Assembly (NCBI GenBank): GCA_035934315.1
Contig: DASYXZ010000090.1
Span: 17,793-81,792 of the forward strand
Direction of reading: 5' to 3'
From: DASYXZ01 sp035934315
GTDB lineage: Bacteria; Acidobacteriota; Terriglobia; UBA7540
DNA length: 64,000 nt
Shown here piece by piece: positions 44,749-52,750 of this stretch; position 1 is the stretch's first letter; every line of letters begins with the position of its first letter. The translations under genes and the position numbers were made by a program. The notes below the pieces were generated by a model, which did no database searches, was not told where the DNA came from, and saw only the letters and a list, made by a program, of their open reading frames with translations.

Positions 44749-46026
44749 GTGAGAGAGCTCCGATTCCAGTACGGTGAGGGTCATTTATCTGTACGCATCC
44801 CAGCCGCTTTGACATGCGAAACGCTGAGCCCGAAGCTCATGTCCCCGGCGGCCAACTCTGTTGCCGCTGTGCGCGATGCGTTGCGCGATCCGATCGGCAC
44901 ACCCCCCTTACAGAAACTAGTTCACCCGGGGGAGCGAGTAGCGGTGCTGGTCAATGACATCACGCGGCTCGTTCATAGTGAGATTTTTCTTCCTGTTCTC
45001 ATCGAAGAATTAAATGGTTCGGGTATCCCGGATCGCGACATCTTTATCGTATTCGCGCTCGGCATTCATCGTCGTCAGTCTGCCGAAGAACAGCATCGTA
45101 TCGTGGGTGAAGAAATTTCCCGCCGTATTGCTCTTTATGACCATGATTGCCATGACCGGGACAATTTGGTCAGTGTGGGTCAAACAAGCCGGGGCAACGA
45201 GGTTTGGATCAACCGCCGCGTTTGGGAAGCTGACCGAGTCATCCTGACGGGGGAAATTATTCATCATCTAATTGCCGGTTACAGTGGTGGACGCAAAAGC
45301 CTCGTGCCAGGGGTGGCGGGAGCGGAGACCACTACATTTAATCATCGATTTATTCTGGACCCGAAATGCCAGGCCGGGGTTCTGGATGGAAATCCTGCTC
45401 ACGAGGATCTTTTGGAGGCCTGCCGGATGTTTGGTCCGGATTTCCTGCTGAACGTTGTTTTGAATCAAGAGGGAAAAATTGTGCGGGCGGTGGCTGGCCA
45501 TTATGATTTGGCCCATCGGGAAGGCTGTAAAACCGTTGACCAGATGTACCGATACTCTGTCGAAGAACCTTTCGATGTGGTTCTCGCCAGCGCGGGAGGC
45601 TTTCCCTTTGACATCGACCTCCGGCAGGCGCACAAAGGGATGGAGAACGCCACAAGAGCTTTGAAGCCAGGTGGGGTGCTCGTCTATTTTGCCGAATGCC
45701 GGGAAGGAGCCGGCCACCGGGCAATTGAAGAATGGGTTAAGAGATTTTCGACCTCGACCGAAATGGAACGGGAATTGCGCTCAAAGTTCGTCGTGGGGGG
45801 GCATAAAGCCTATTGGCTCGCGCGGATGGGCGAGCAGTTGCGAATACTTTTGGTGTCCGGACTTCCGGAAGAGTTTGTCCGCCGCTGCCATCATCACCCC
45901 GCGCCGGATCCCCAAGAGACTGTTGAGCGTGAACTCGCAAATCTGCCAGTCGGGGTGCGAATCGCCCATATCCCGTATGCCGGTTTTACGCTGCCGGTCG
46001 GGGAGCGAAAGTCCGTCGCAGAATAA
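44749..46026 (+). CDS. larA: LarA-family nickel-pincer 2-hydroxyacid racemase, candidate sulfolactate racemase
   Basis: 425 residues, GTG start (GTAGGAAT before it). LarA catalytic landmarks are intact: NDITR (Asp/Arg pair, about residue 69), ALGIHR (first catalytic His, about 105), EIIHHLIAGYSGGRKSLVPG (second His and the Lys that carries the nickel-pincer nucleotide), and TTTFNH (nickel-ligand His). LarA homologues racemise or epimerise lactate, malate and other 2-hydroxyacids. Here it lies between sulfite-forming SuyAB/SorAB and an aldehyde dehydrogenase expected to make (S)-sulfolactate, while SuyAB uses the (R)-isomer. Sulfolactate racemisation is therefore the natural, unproven, role. 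LarB/C/E cofactor genes are not in the window. A 276-base gap precedes it (44473-44748, nothing recognised). Confidence 0.8.
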   Translation: MRELRFQYGEGHLSVRIPAALTCETLSPKLMSPAANSVAAVRDALRDPIGTPPLQKLVHPGERVAVLVNDITRLVHSEIFLPVLIEELNGSGIPDRDIFIVFALGIHRRQSAEEQHRIVGEEISRRIALYDHDCHDRDNLVSVGQTSRGNEVWINRRVWEADRVILTGEIIHHLIAGYSGGRKSLVPGVAGAETTTFNHRFILDPKCQAGVLDGNPAHEDLLEACRMFGPDFLLNVVLNQEGKIVRAVAGHYDLAHREGCKTVDQMYRYSVEEPFDVVLASAGGFPFDIDLRQAHKGMENATRALKPGGVLVYFAECREGAGHRAIEEWVKRFSTSTEMERELRSKFVVGGHKAYWLARMGEQLRILLVSGLPEEFVRRCHHHPAPDPQETVERELANLPVGVRIAHIPYAGFTLPVGERKSVAE

Positions 46027-46044
46027 AATCATTTTGGATATCGG

Positions 46045-46064
46045 CCTGCCTGTCGGCAGGCAGG
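46045..46064. terminator. Hairpin after larA, possible terminator or dispersed repeat
   Basis: CCTGCCTG (46045-46052), loop TCGG, CAGGCAGG (46057-46064), followed by TTTCCATTTTTG, 19 bases past the larA stop. The T-rich tail suits an intrinsic terminator. The sequence also resembles a widespread GCCTGCCTG-type repeat, so its role is uncertain. Confidence 0.5.
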
Positions 46065-46142
46065 TTTCCATTTTTGTGCTGGAGAGAGAGCAACGAAGCG
46101 CGATGTCCGGCCCACATTCCAAACGTAATTCGAGGCAAATTT

Positions 46143-47570
46143 ATGAAGACTCATCCGCTTTATCTGAACGGCCAGTGGGTGGATAGCACAACACGGCTCG
46201 CTATTGTCAACCCGGCCACCGGCGAGCCATTCGCCGAGGTTTCGACGGTAGACCGAGCCCGGGTAGCGGAGGCGGTGCGGGATGCCCATCAAGCCTTTGA
46301 GAACTGGCGTCAGCTCACGGGCAAAGCGCGTGGCGAATACCTGAAAAAGATCGCGGATGAACTGGAGCGGCGCGGCGAGGAGATCGCTTGCACCATCACC
46401 AGGGAAAACGGCAAACCGCTGCCGCAAAGCCGGGGTGAAGTTGCCATGTCGGTGGATCACTTGCGCTGGTTCGCGGAAGAAGCGCGCCGCGTGTACGGCC
46501 GGATCGTCCCGCCCCAGGCCGGCTCCAAACGGCACCTTGTTATTAAAACGCCCATGGGAGTGGTTGCCGCGATCAGTCCGTGGAACTTCCCGCTGGTGCT
46601 CGCATTGCGCAAGGTGGCGCCGGCGCTGGCCGCGGGCTGCACGGTGATTCTGAAACCCGCGAGCGCAACGCCCCTCAGCGCCGTGACGCTGGCCGAATGC
46701 GTGGAAGTCGCCAAGTTGCCCCAGGGAGTTTTTCAGCTTGTGCTCGGCCGCTCCGCCGACATTGCCCAAGAATTTCTGGAAAATCCCCTTTGTCGCAAGA
46801 TTACGTTCACCGGGTCCACTGAGGTGGGTCGAAAGCTGATCGAGGGTGCAGCGGCCGGGATCAAACCGCTATCCCTGGAATTGGGCGGCCATGCCCCCGT
46901 GCTGGTTTTTGACGACGCCGACCTTGGCCCGGCAGTCGAAGGCGCCATGACGATCAAATTCCGCAATACGGGCCAATCCTGCATTGCCGCCAACCGCATC
47001 TACGTCCACCGTTCGATCTACGAGAAGTTCCTTGAACTCTTCACTCAGAAGACGGGCGCCTTGAAAGTGGGCGACGGGATGGAGGACGGGGTGGAGATTG
47101 GCCCGCTCATCAATGAAGAGGGAGTCGCCAAGGCTGTCGCGCACATTGAGGACGCCGTTCGGCGCGGCGCCCGGTTGCTGTGCGGTGGAAAGCGCGTTGA
47201 GCGCAAAGGCTGGTTCCTTGAACCGACGGTCCTCGCAGATGTGCCCCCAGACGCGGTGTGTATGTCCGAGGAAACGTTTGCCCCGGTTGCACCCATTTGT
47301 CCCTTCAACGCTGATTCCGAAGCAATCAATTGGGCCAACAGCTCGCTTTTCGGCCTTAGCGCCTACGCTTTTACGCGCGACCTCAGCCGGACGTGGCGCC
47401 TGATGGAATCTCTGGAGGCCGGAACGATCGGGATTAATGACAGTGTTCCCTCCACCAGCCAATGCCCCTTCGGCGGGATCAAACAGAGCGGTTGGGGACG
47501 TGAACTTGGAATCGAGGGCCTGGATGCTTTCGTCGAGACCAAGCACATTTCTCTGGGAGTTAACATCTGA
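46143..47570 (+). CDS. NAD(P)-dependent aldehyde dehydrogenase, predicted sulfolactaldehyde dehydrogenase
   Basis: 475 residues, succinate-semialdehyde-dehydrogenase (GabD)-like. NAD-binding and catalytic blocks: ISPWNFPLVLALRKVAPAL, FTGSTEVGRKL, LELGGHAPVLVFDDADL with the general-base Glu (about residue 252) and NTGQSCIAANRIYVH with the nucleophile Cys (about 286), then EETFAPVAPI and FGGIKQSGWGRELG. Known sulfolactaldehyde dehydrogenases of sulfoquinovose pathways belong to this subfamily, so in this neighbourhood it probably oxidises (S)-sulfolactaldehyde to (S)-sulfolactate. Alternatives are succinate or alpha-ketoglutarate semialdehyde. ATG 46143 is preceded by GAGG. Confidence 0.75.
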   Translation: MKTHPLYLNGQWVDSTTRLAIVNPATGEPFAEVSTVDRARVAEAVRDAHQAFENWRQLTGKARGEYLKKIADELERRGEEIACTITRENGKPLPQSRGEVAMSVDHLRWFAEEARRVYGRIVPPQAGSKRHLVIKTPMGVVAAISPWNFPLVLALRKVAPALAAGCTVILKPASATPLSAVTLAECVEVAKLPQGVFQLVLGRSADIAQEFLENPLCRKITFTGSTEVGRKLIEGAAAGIKPLSLELGGHAPVLVFDDADLGPAVEGAMTIKFRNTGQSCIAANRIYVHRSIYEKFLELFTQKTGALKVGDGMEDGVEIGPLINEEGVAKAVAHIEDAVRRGARLLCGGKRVERKGWFLEPTVLADVPPDAVCMSEETFAPVAPICPFNADSEAINWANSSLFGLSAYAFTRDLSRTWRLMESLEAGTIGINDSVPSTSQCPFGGIKQSGWGRELGIEGLDAFVETKHISLGVNI

Positions 47571-47946
47571 CTTTGAAGTAGATCCAAACATTGCCTGCCG
47601 CCTCGGAGAAAGTACGAAGAAGGGTCATCGATCACCTAAAAAAATGAAATTGGATTCAGCCCGGCAAAAGGTCTCACAAAACAGTGGGGCTCCCCGCCTT
47701 AAGCAGGTCTGGAAAAGTTCTGAAAAAAGTTCCAGGGCCACCATGTCTTAAGGCGACCCTGGAAATCGGGCCAGCGCATCCCACCTCTGGAAGGAGAGGC
47801 AATCTGCTTGCGGAGCTGGCATGGGCGTTCGATCATGGGCCCGTTTTGATGAATATAATGTTCCGGGATGAGATTTGATATATAGTACTGATACGCGCAG
47901 CTAAAGAGGTTGAGGATTACAGCCTGCGAGTGTCAGGAGGGAAGAA
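47571..47946. other. Intergenic region upstream of gntR with a weak operator copy
   Basis: No gene. An inverted pair TTCCAGGG (47730-47737) / CCCTGGAA (47757-47764) could terminate the upstream transcript. TGATAT-ATAGT-ACTGAT at 47876-47892, overlapping a TATAGT -10-like box, is a degenerate copy of the window's palindrome about 55 bases before the GntR start and would allow autoregulation. Confidence 0.45.
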
Positions 47947-48654
47947 TTGAAACTCAGAATACCAGAGAATCTGACTCAGCAGGCCTACCAATCCATCCGT
48001 GATGAGATCATCAAAGGCAAACTCGATGGTCGGCAGCATTTGACTGAAGGTTTCTTTGCCAGTCGCTTCGGAATCAGCAAGTCCCCGATTCGTGAGGCTC
48101 TGAACCGGCTCGAGGCGGAGGGCTTGATTACCATCATTCCGCGGCGCGGCGCATTCGTGTCTGAATTTTCGATTCACGATATCGAAGAAATCTACGAATT
48201 GCGTGAGGTTTTGGAGGCGCTCGTGGTGCGCAACGCGGTACTCAATTTGAAAACGCTTGCGGGTATGCGAGAATGCGTGCGTGCTGCGAAGGCTTACTTG
48301 CGCAAGAACGACATATCGAACTATATCCGCGAGGACTCCGCGTTTCATACCAGGCTGGCCATGGCAAGCAGCAACTCGCGCTTGGCAAAGATTCTTGAGA
48401 ACATGCAATATCAAATGCTGATCTTGCGAGGCAAGACGTTCGAGTTGACGAGTCACACTTCAATAAAGCAGCACTCTCAAATCCTCAGCGTCCTCGAGAA
48501 AGGACAAAAAGATGTCGCGGCAAAGTTGATGGTTCGGCATATCCGGACCGTCCGAAGAAGACTGATCGATCACTTAAAAAGATTGGAAATTGAAAAGGCG
48601 GCTCAGCAAAAAACCTCTGCGAACAGTGAGACTGCCAGGCTCAGGAAGGGATAG
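47947..48654 (+). CDS. GntR-family regulator, FadR/FCD type
   Basis: 235 residues starting at TTG 47947, which sits 6 bases behind AGGAGG. N-terminal winged helix (about residues 8-72): QAYQSIRDEIIKGKL, then FGISKSPIREALNRLEAEGL and the wing RRGAFVSEF. The C-terminal FCD domain (about 80-215) has metal-site residues such as Asp in REDSAFH and the His of MVRHIRTV. FCD regulators sense organic or sugar acids and bind short palindromes as dimers. It sits between the predicted sulfolactate genes and the convergent kinase-aldolase-isomerase operon, so a sulfonate effector is plausible. It is the best candidate to read the TGATAT-N5-ATATCA sites. Confidence 0.88.
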   Translation: MKLRIPENLTQQAYQSIRDEIIKGKLDGRQHLTEGFFASRFGISKSPIREALNRLEAEGLITIIPRRGAFVSEFSIHDIEEIYELREVLEALVVRNAVLNLKTLAGMRECVRAAKAYLRKNDISNYIREDSAFHTRLAMASSNSRLAKILENMQYQMLILRGKTFELTSHTSIKQHSQILSVLEKGQKDVAAKLMVRHIRTVRRRLIDHLKRLEIEKAAQQKTSANSETARLRKG

Positions 48655-48694
48655 ATAGCCAACCCGGCTACCATCGCCGTGTGTGTTCTCCATC

Positions 48695-50107
48695 TCAGAC
48701 GAAATGGATGTGCATGGTGCGCGCCAGCCGGCGCAACTTTGCGGCATGATGTCCCGCGAACATCGCCACATGATGTGGCATGCCTTGATGACAGAGTTCC
48801 TCAAACCATTCCCGCGGGTCTTGCTGTTCAAGCCGCGCCAGCGCGTTAGTACCCATCAGGTGGCGTTTGGGCCTGAGCGTCCGGCCTTCGCGAGCCGTCA
48901 GATAGTAGCTTCCGTCGCAGCGCCAAAATCGTAAGATGGTGATGGCCATATTCTCCCGGATCGTCGCCTCTACAACGGCCGGTTTCTTGATGTTGAAGTG
49001 GCGGGCGATGCACGGACCACCCGGTTCGCCTAGTGGCGGAGAGAGCGACATGGGCGCCGCGCCGATGTGCCACAAGGTGATAGTTTCCTGGTCGTGCTCA
49101 AGCCAGTCGGATAGGTAGCACCGTCCCATGCCCAGGCTTTCCCCAATCCAGGCTGAAAGCGCGCCATCGGCATCGCCTTCGCAGACCATAGCCCGGCCTT
49201 CATTGGCCAAGCGGGCAATGCCCAAGTAAGGCCACTGGCCAAAAAAATTGGGCATCTCCGGCCAGCAGCGGACCGCCAAGGCATCCAGATTCTCGTTGTC
49301 CATGAATGAGCGCATCGCCAAATAAAGGCGCGAAGCCATCGGCAGGTCGTCATCGCTGGTGTCTTTATGGGGCATCCCGAGAGCTTTGACTTTGGCCACG
49401 TCGTCGGCCACAGCTTCTTCGCTAAAGCTCTGGACCACATCGGCAAACTCGAGCAGGCTGAACGTCTGGATCTGGACTCCCAAACCACGGTGAACCGAGA
49501 ACGGATCAGCGCCCATGGCAAAATATCCAGGCGCTTGCCCGCCCACAAGGCCCAGGCGCACCGACCGCAACCGACGTACGGTGGCAGCCAAACGCACCGC
49601 CTCGCTGAGTTGTTGCCGTGTTTCAGGCGCATCGGGATCGCCATAAACGAGCTCGAAGGCATGTCCCATCTGCCGAAGAGTTGAAGCCCAGCAGTGGACG
49701 CCGACCAGCGAGCAGGAACTGATCATGCCGCCGTACGGCTTTTCGGGAGTCGCCCAAAGCACCAGCGGATCCGGCCAAAGCTGCGCTAGTGTCGGGGCCA
49801 GGCGTCCGTCTCCCATCGTCGTCTGCAACAAAACGATCGCGTCAGCGCATTTCTCTTCGCAACTCGCCATGGCCCGGCGCAGCGACGAATCATCGATCGT
49901 CTTTTCGGAAGGCTCAAAGAGAACAAAACCAGTCTGGTGAAGCGCACTGCGCACCAGCTCATCCATCCGCCCGCCCCATTCCAAGTCAAAGCCGGGGCGG
50001 CGGCGCCCAAGGAAAATGACACCGAGCTTCGACGGTTTGACTTTCGGCACGGAGTCAATCGGGGCTGCTTCCGCTCTGCTCCCGATCAAGTTGCGGGTCA
50101 CACTCAT
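48695..50107 (-). CDS. L-fucose/arabinose isomerase-fold protein, predicted sulfoquinovose isomerase
   Basis: 470 residues from ATG 50107 (GGAGGT six bases before); the open frame to 50245 overlaps nothing but lacks a ribosome site. FucI/AraA-fold protein: N-terminal Rossmann-like part (LGVIFLGRRRPGFDLEW), the metal-ligand blocks RCWPEMPNFFG (Glu, about residue 295) and MVCEGDADGALSAW (Asp, about 320), LWHIGAAP and a C-terminal His-rich tail (HHVAMFAGHHAAKLRRL). The fold interconverts aldoses and ketoses with a divalent metal. Isomerases of this fold start the sulfo-EMP2 and sulfo-transaldolase routes; here it follows an aldolase and a PFK-type kinase, matching the sulfo-EMP2 set. A 6-deoxyhexose isomerase is the alternative. 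Confidence 0.72.
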   Translation of the reverse strand: MSVTRNLIGSRAEAAPIDSVPKVKPSKLGVIFLGRRRPGFDLEWGGRMDELVRSALHQTGFVLFEPSEKTIDDSSLRRAMASCEEKCADAIVLLQTTMGDGRLAPTLAQLWPDPLVLWATPEKPYGGMISSCSLVGVHCWASTLRQMGHAFELVYGDPDAPETRQQLSEAVRLAATVRRLRSVRLGLVGGQAPGYFAMGADPFSVHRGLGVQIQTFSLLEFADVVQSFSEEAVADDVAKVKALGMPHKDTSDDDLPMASRLYLAMRSFMDNENLDALAVRCWPEMPNFFGQWPYLGIARLANEGRAMVCEGDADGALSAWIGESLGMGRCYLSDWLEHDQETITLWHIGAAPMSLSPPLGEPGGPCIARHFNIKKPAVVEATIRENMAITILRFWRCDGSYYLTAREGRTLRPKRHLMGTNALARLEQQDPREWFEELCHQGMPHHVAMFAGHHAAKLRRLARTMHIHFV

Positions 50108-50186
50108 ATCCAAACCTCCAGCGCCTTGCATGCCAGGGCGAAATATTCTGCTGTCAGCCGAAACGTCGAGTTCACAAATTCTCCGC

Positions 50187-51233
50187 TCAACGCAAGTTTG
50201 CGAAGAGGTCCATCCCCTGTCCGCGTTCGGCTGCGAGGCGGTCAAGGGAGTCTTTAGGAGTCAAACGCTCATGAACAACTCCGCAGACCGCCGCGGCGAG
50301 CGCCCGCGGGTCCTCCTTTGAAGCGAACGATACGTTCCGGCCCACCATGACGCCGCGAACGTTGGCTCCGGCGTCCATCCCGGCGGCGAAGTCCTTGAGG
50401 ATCGTGGTGGAGTCTTCCCGCGCCGGGCCGCCCAGCATCAAGATCGGCAAGGCGGTGGCCCGCGCCACGCGATCATACCCCTCCGAGTAGGAAAGCTTGA
50501 GGTACATGCGGGCGGAAGATTCTCCCATCGCCGCCGCCGCACCCGTATCGCGAACCAGCGCCTCCACGGTCTTCACCGTGTCGTAGCCGCCATTCTTGGT
50601 CCTTTGCACGCTCATCGGTTCCACGAACGCGTACAAATCTTCGCGGTAAAGCTCCGTGATGGCCTGGGCGCAGTCGCTCACGGCCTTGATGGACCGCTCG
50701 TCGGCCGGGTCGAGCCGGTACATCATTTTCCCGCCTTCGAAATTCAACCTCTTGAGCTGCCGGGCGGTGAAGCAAGTAAAGCGATCGTCAATCTCGCCCT
50801 CTACCCCGGCGTGTCCGCCGCGGTTCATGCACCCGATCAATACCTTATCATCAATCAAAGACGCGCCGCCGGATTCGCGGACCAGCGCATTCAAAATCAG
50901 AAGGTCCTCCATAAAGTCCGTTGTTCCCATGATGCCGTCGCAGCCCGGTGTGGTCAGGACGCGCAGGGCCCGGGCCAGGTAACCGTGGCGGTCGCCCATG
51001 ATCAGGGGATCGGCGCCCAGGTTCGTCACGCGTCGCCCCGGGTGGTCCGTGGCCAGGATCACGAGCTTTCCGTCAAGCGTCAGCCGCGCTCTCCTGTGAC
51101 GCCGGGTGGCTTCCGCCAGAATGACTTCCGGCCTCTCCACTCGAACATCGGTGATGCTTTCAAAAAGTTTCCTGGGTAAAAAGTTTTCCGGAGAAAAAAG
51201 ATACTCGCCAATTTTATAAGAAACGGTTGCCAT
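50187..51233 (-). CDS. Class I (DhnA/LacD-like) aldolase, predicted sulfofructose-1-phosphate aldolase
   Basis: 348 residues. (Beta/alpha)8 barrel of the Cgl0159/DeoC-LacD clan: LVILATDHPGRRV near residue 58, LIGCMNRGGHAGVEGEID, YAFVEPMSV, MYLKLSYSEGYDRV with a candidate Schiff-base Lys (about 250), and the phosphate-binding end PILMLGGPARED and GVMVGRNVSF (about 275-315). Class I aldolases of this clan split ketose phosphates into dihydroxyacetone phosphate and an aldehyde. ATG 51233 comes one base after the kinase stop (TGATATG), so it is translationally coupled to it. A kinase-aldolase pair next to sulfolactate genes suggests sulfofructose-1-phosphate as substrate. Confidence 0.75.
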   Translation of the reverse strand: MATVSYKIGEYLFSPENFLPRKLFESITDVRVERPEVILAEATRRHRRARLTLDGKLVILATDHPGRRVTNLGADPLIMGDRHGYLARALRVLTTPGCDGIMGTTDFMEDLLILNALVRESGGASLIDDKVLIGCMNRGGHAGVEGEIDDRFTCFTARQLKRLNFEGGKMMYRLDPADERSIKAVSDCAQAITELYREDLYAFVEPMSVQRTKNGGYDTVKTVEALVRDTGAAAAMGESSARMYLKLSYSEGYDRVARATALPILMLGGPAREDSTTILKDFAAGMDAGANVRGVMVGRNVSFASKEDPRALAAAVCGVVHERLTPKDSLDRLAAERGQGMDLFANLR

Positions 51234-51234
51234 A

Positions 51235-52461
51235 TCAATGTCCTTCCTTTTTGAAATTCGCGCGGCCCGAGAACGCAGCTTCAAGACGTGCGTAGGGCGT
51301 CACAGGCCCGCCGACCAGAGGTTCGGCGTAAGCGCGGTATTCTTCCTTAATGTCATTGCGGTTTTCGGTGACGTATTCGAGCGGTAACAGACGCGTTTGA
51401 TCTGCCACCGTCTCCAGCGGAGCGGTTCCGTAAGTGACAACGTACGCGGCGCCCGGCTGCCGTTCGATGGTGGCCATGAAACCCGTATGGCCATTCATGG
51501 CCCATGAGGCGCCAAAAGCTCCAACTTCTTCGGCTTCACGGCGGTCAGAAAGAGAGACCATCACAGCCGAAGACCGGCCCAAGAGCCCCGGCTTTTCGCT
51601 GCGGGCGCGGAGGCCTAATTTCGATGTCACCAAACTCGCCAGCGTTGCGGCAACGTCACCGGTCATGGGATGCCCGAAGCCATCCTTGATGGTCGCGTTA
51701 CGCCGCGCGCCCCAGCTTTTTCCATCTTCGTCTTTGACCCCTTCTGAGACCGCCACGACGACCCAAGCCAGCCGGTCATAAACTTTTTGCACGTCGGTCA
51801 AAAATTTTTCCGATGTCAGAGGCAGCTCGGGCACGTAGATGAGATGCGGCGCGTCGTCAGGATGGCTTCTGGCTAGGAGCGTTGCCGCCGTCAGCCAGCC
51901 GGCATCGCGCCCCATCACTTCGAGGATCGATACCGGGGTTGGGAGGCTGCGAACGTCCGCTCCCAAATCCGCGGCGGACTGCGCAATGTAACGTGCCGCG
52001 GACCCAAAGCCGGGACAGTGATCCGTGTGCGGAAGATCGTTGTCGATAGTTTTCGGGATGCCGCAGCAGACCATCTCGTAATTCAGATCCAGCGCCGCGC
52101 GATTCATTTTCAGGGCGGTGTCCATTGAGTCGTTGCCGCCGATATAGAAGAAGTATCGGACGTCCTTCTCCATGAACGCGCGAACGGCCTTTGTGGATTC
52201 TTCGGCGCTCAGCATCTTGCGGCAAGACCCGAGGGCAGCACCCGGCGAATCAACGATCTGTTTCCATAACCGATCACCCGGCTCCCGTAAATTTACGTAG
52301 CAGTCACCAAGCACGCCCATGATCCCATGCCGGGCGCCCCAAATGTTGCAGCGGGTCTCGATCTTCCCGGTCGCCTCGCGCACAATTCCATATAAGCTGG
52401 CATTGATTACAGCCGTTGGGCCTCCACCCTGCGCAATGACCACATTCCCCATTCGCGACAT
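51235..52461 (-). CDS. PFK-A superfamily kinase, predicted sulfofructose kinase, PPi-type signature
   Basis: 408 residues. Phosphofructokinase blocks: VVIAQGGGPTAVINASLYG at the N-terminus, YFFYIGGNDSMDTALKM (about residues 93-109), CGIPKTIDNDLPHTDHCPGFGSA (split about 121-143) and ILEVMGRDAGWLTAA. At the two positions separating ATP- from PPi-dependent enzymes (Gly104 and Gly124 of E. coli PfkA) it has Asp (GGNDS) and Lys (PKTIDND), the PPi-type pair. It may therefore use pyrophosphate. First gene of the kinase-aldolase-isomerase operon, with an operator copy in its promoter. Ordinary glycolytic PFK is the alternative, but the neighbours make sulfofructose more likely. Confidence 0.78.
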   Translation of the reverse strand: MSRMGNVVIAQGGGPTAVINASLYGIVREATGKIETRCNIWGARHGIMGVLGDCYVNLREPGDRLWKQIVDSPGAALGSCRKMLSAEESTKAVRAFMEKDVRYFFYIGGNDSMDTALKMNRAALDLNYEMVCCGIPKTIDNDLPHTDHCPGFGSAARYIAQSAADLGADVRSLPTPVSILEVMGRDAGWLTAATLLARSHPDDAPHLIYVPELPLTSEKFLTDVQKVYDRLAWVVVAVSEGVKDEDGKSWGARRNATIKDGFGHPMTGDVAATLASLVTSKLGLRARSEKPGLLGRSSAVMVSLSDRREAEEVGAFGASWAMNGHTGFMATIERQPGAAYVVTYGTAPLETVADQTRLLPLEYVTENRNDIKEEYRAYAEPLVGGPVTPYARLEAAFSGRANFKKEGH

Positions 52462-52625
52462 AGCATCTCATTCCGCGGGAATCAAAACCGGCATCCCGCG
52501 ATTCAGATATGTTATCACCGTCCGTTCGCAGAATTTGCTGCCCCCAAGCATCACCCTTAATGGGGGCGATGGATCGGCAGGTTAACGGACGTGGGATTTC
52601 CGGTCTTGAGCGAAACCCGATGTTA

Positions 52626-52655
52626 GATTATATCAGATATCAGACGGAATCTCCA
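52626..52655 (-). promoter_or_regulatory. Promoter of the kinase operon with the operator in its spacer
   Basis: Minus strand: TGGAGA (plus 52650-52655), 17 bases, TATAAT (52627-52632). The palindrome copy (plus GATTAT-ATCAG-ATATCA, 52626-52642) covers the spacer and -10, so a bound protein should repress. Start codon at 52461 lies 165 bases downstream. The rest of 52462-52750 has nothing else recognisable. Confidence 0.6.
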
Positions 52656-52750
52656 TTTCTTTTTTCCCGGACGCCGCGCCAGACTTCCGCATTTGCGCTA
52701 CAATCCCCTCATAGATTTTTCTCAGTGCATGACAGCCTCGTGAGGTCGCA

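Noticed and set aside
44749..46026. Ordinary lactate racemase
   Set aside because: No lactate dehydrogenase, lactate permease or larBCE nearby; the position inside the sulfonate island argues for another 2-hydroxyacid, so lactate was kept only as an alternative.
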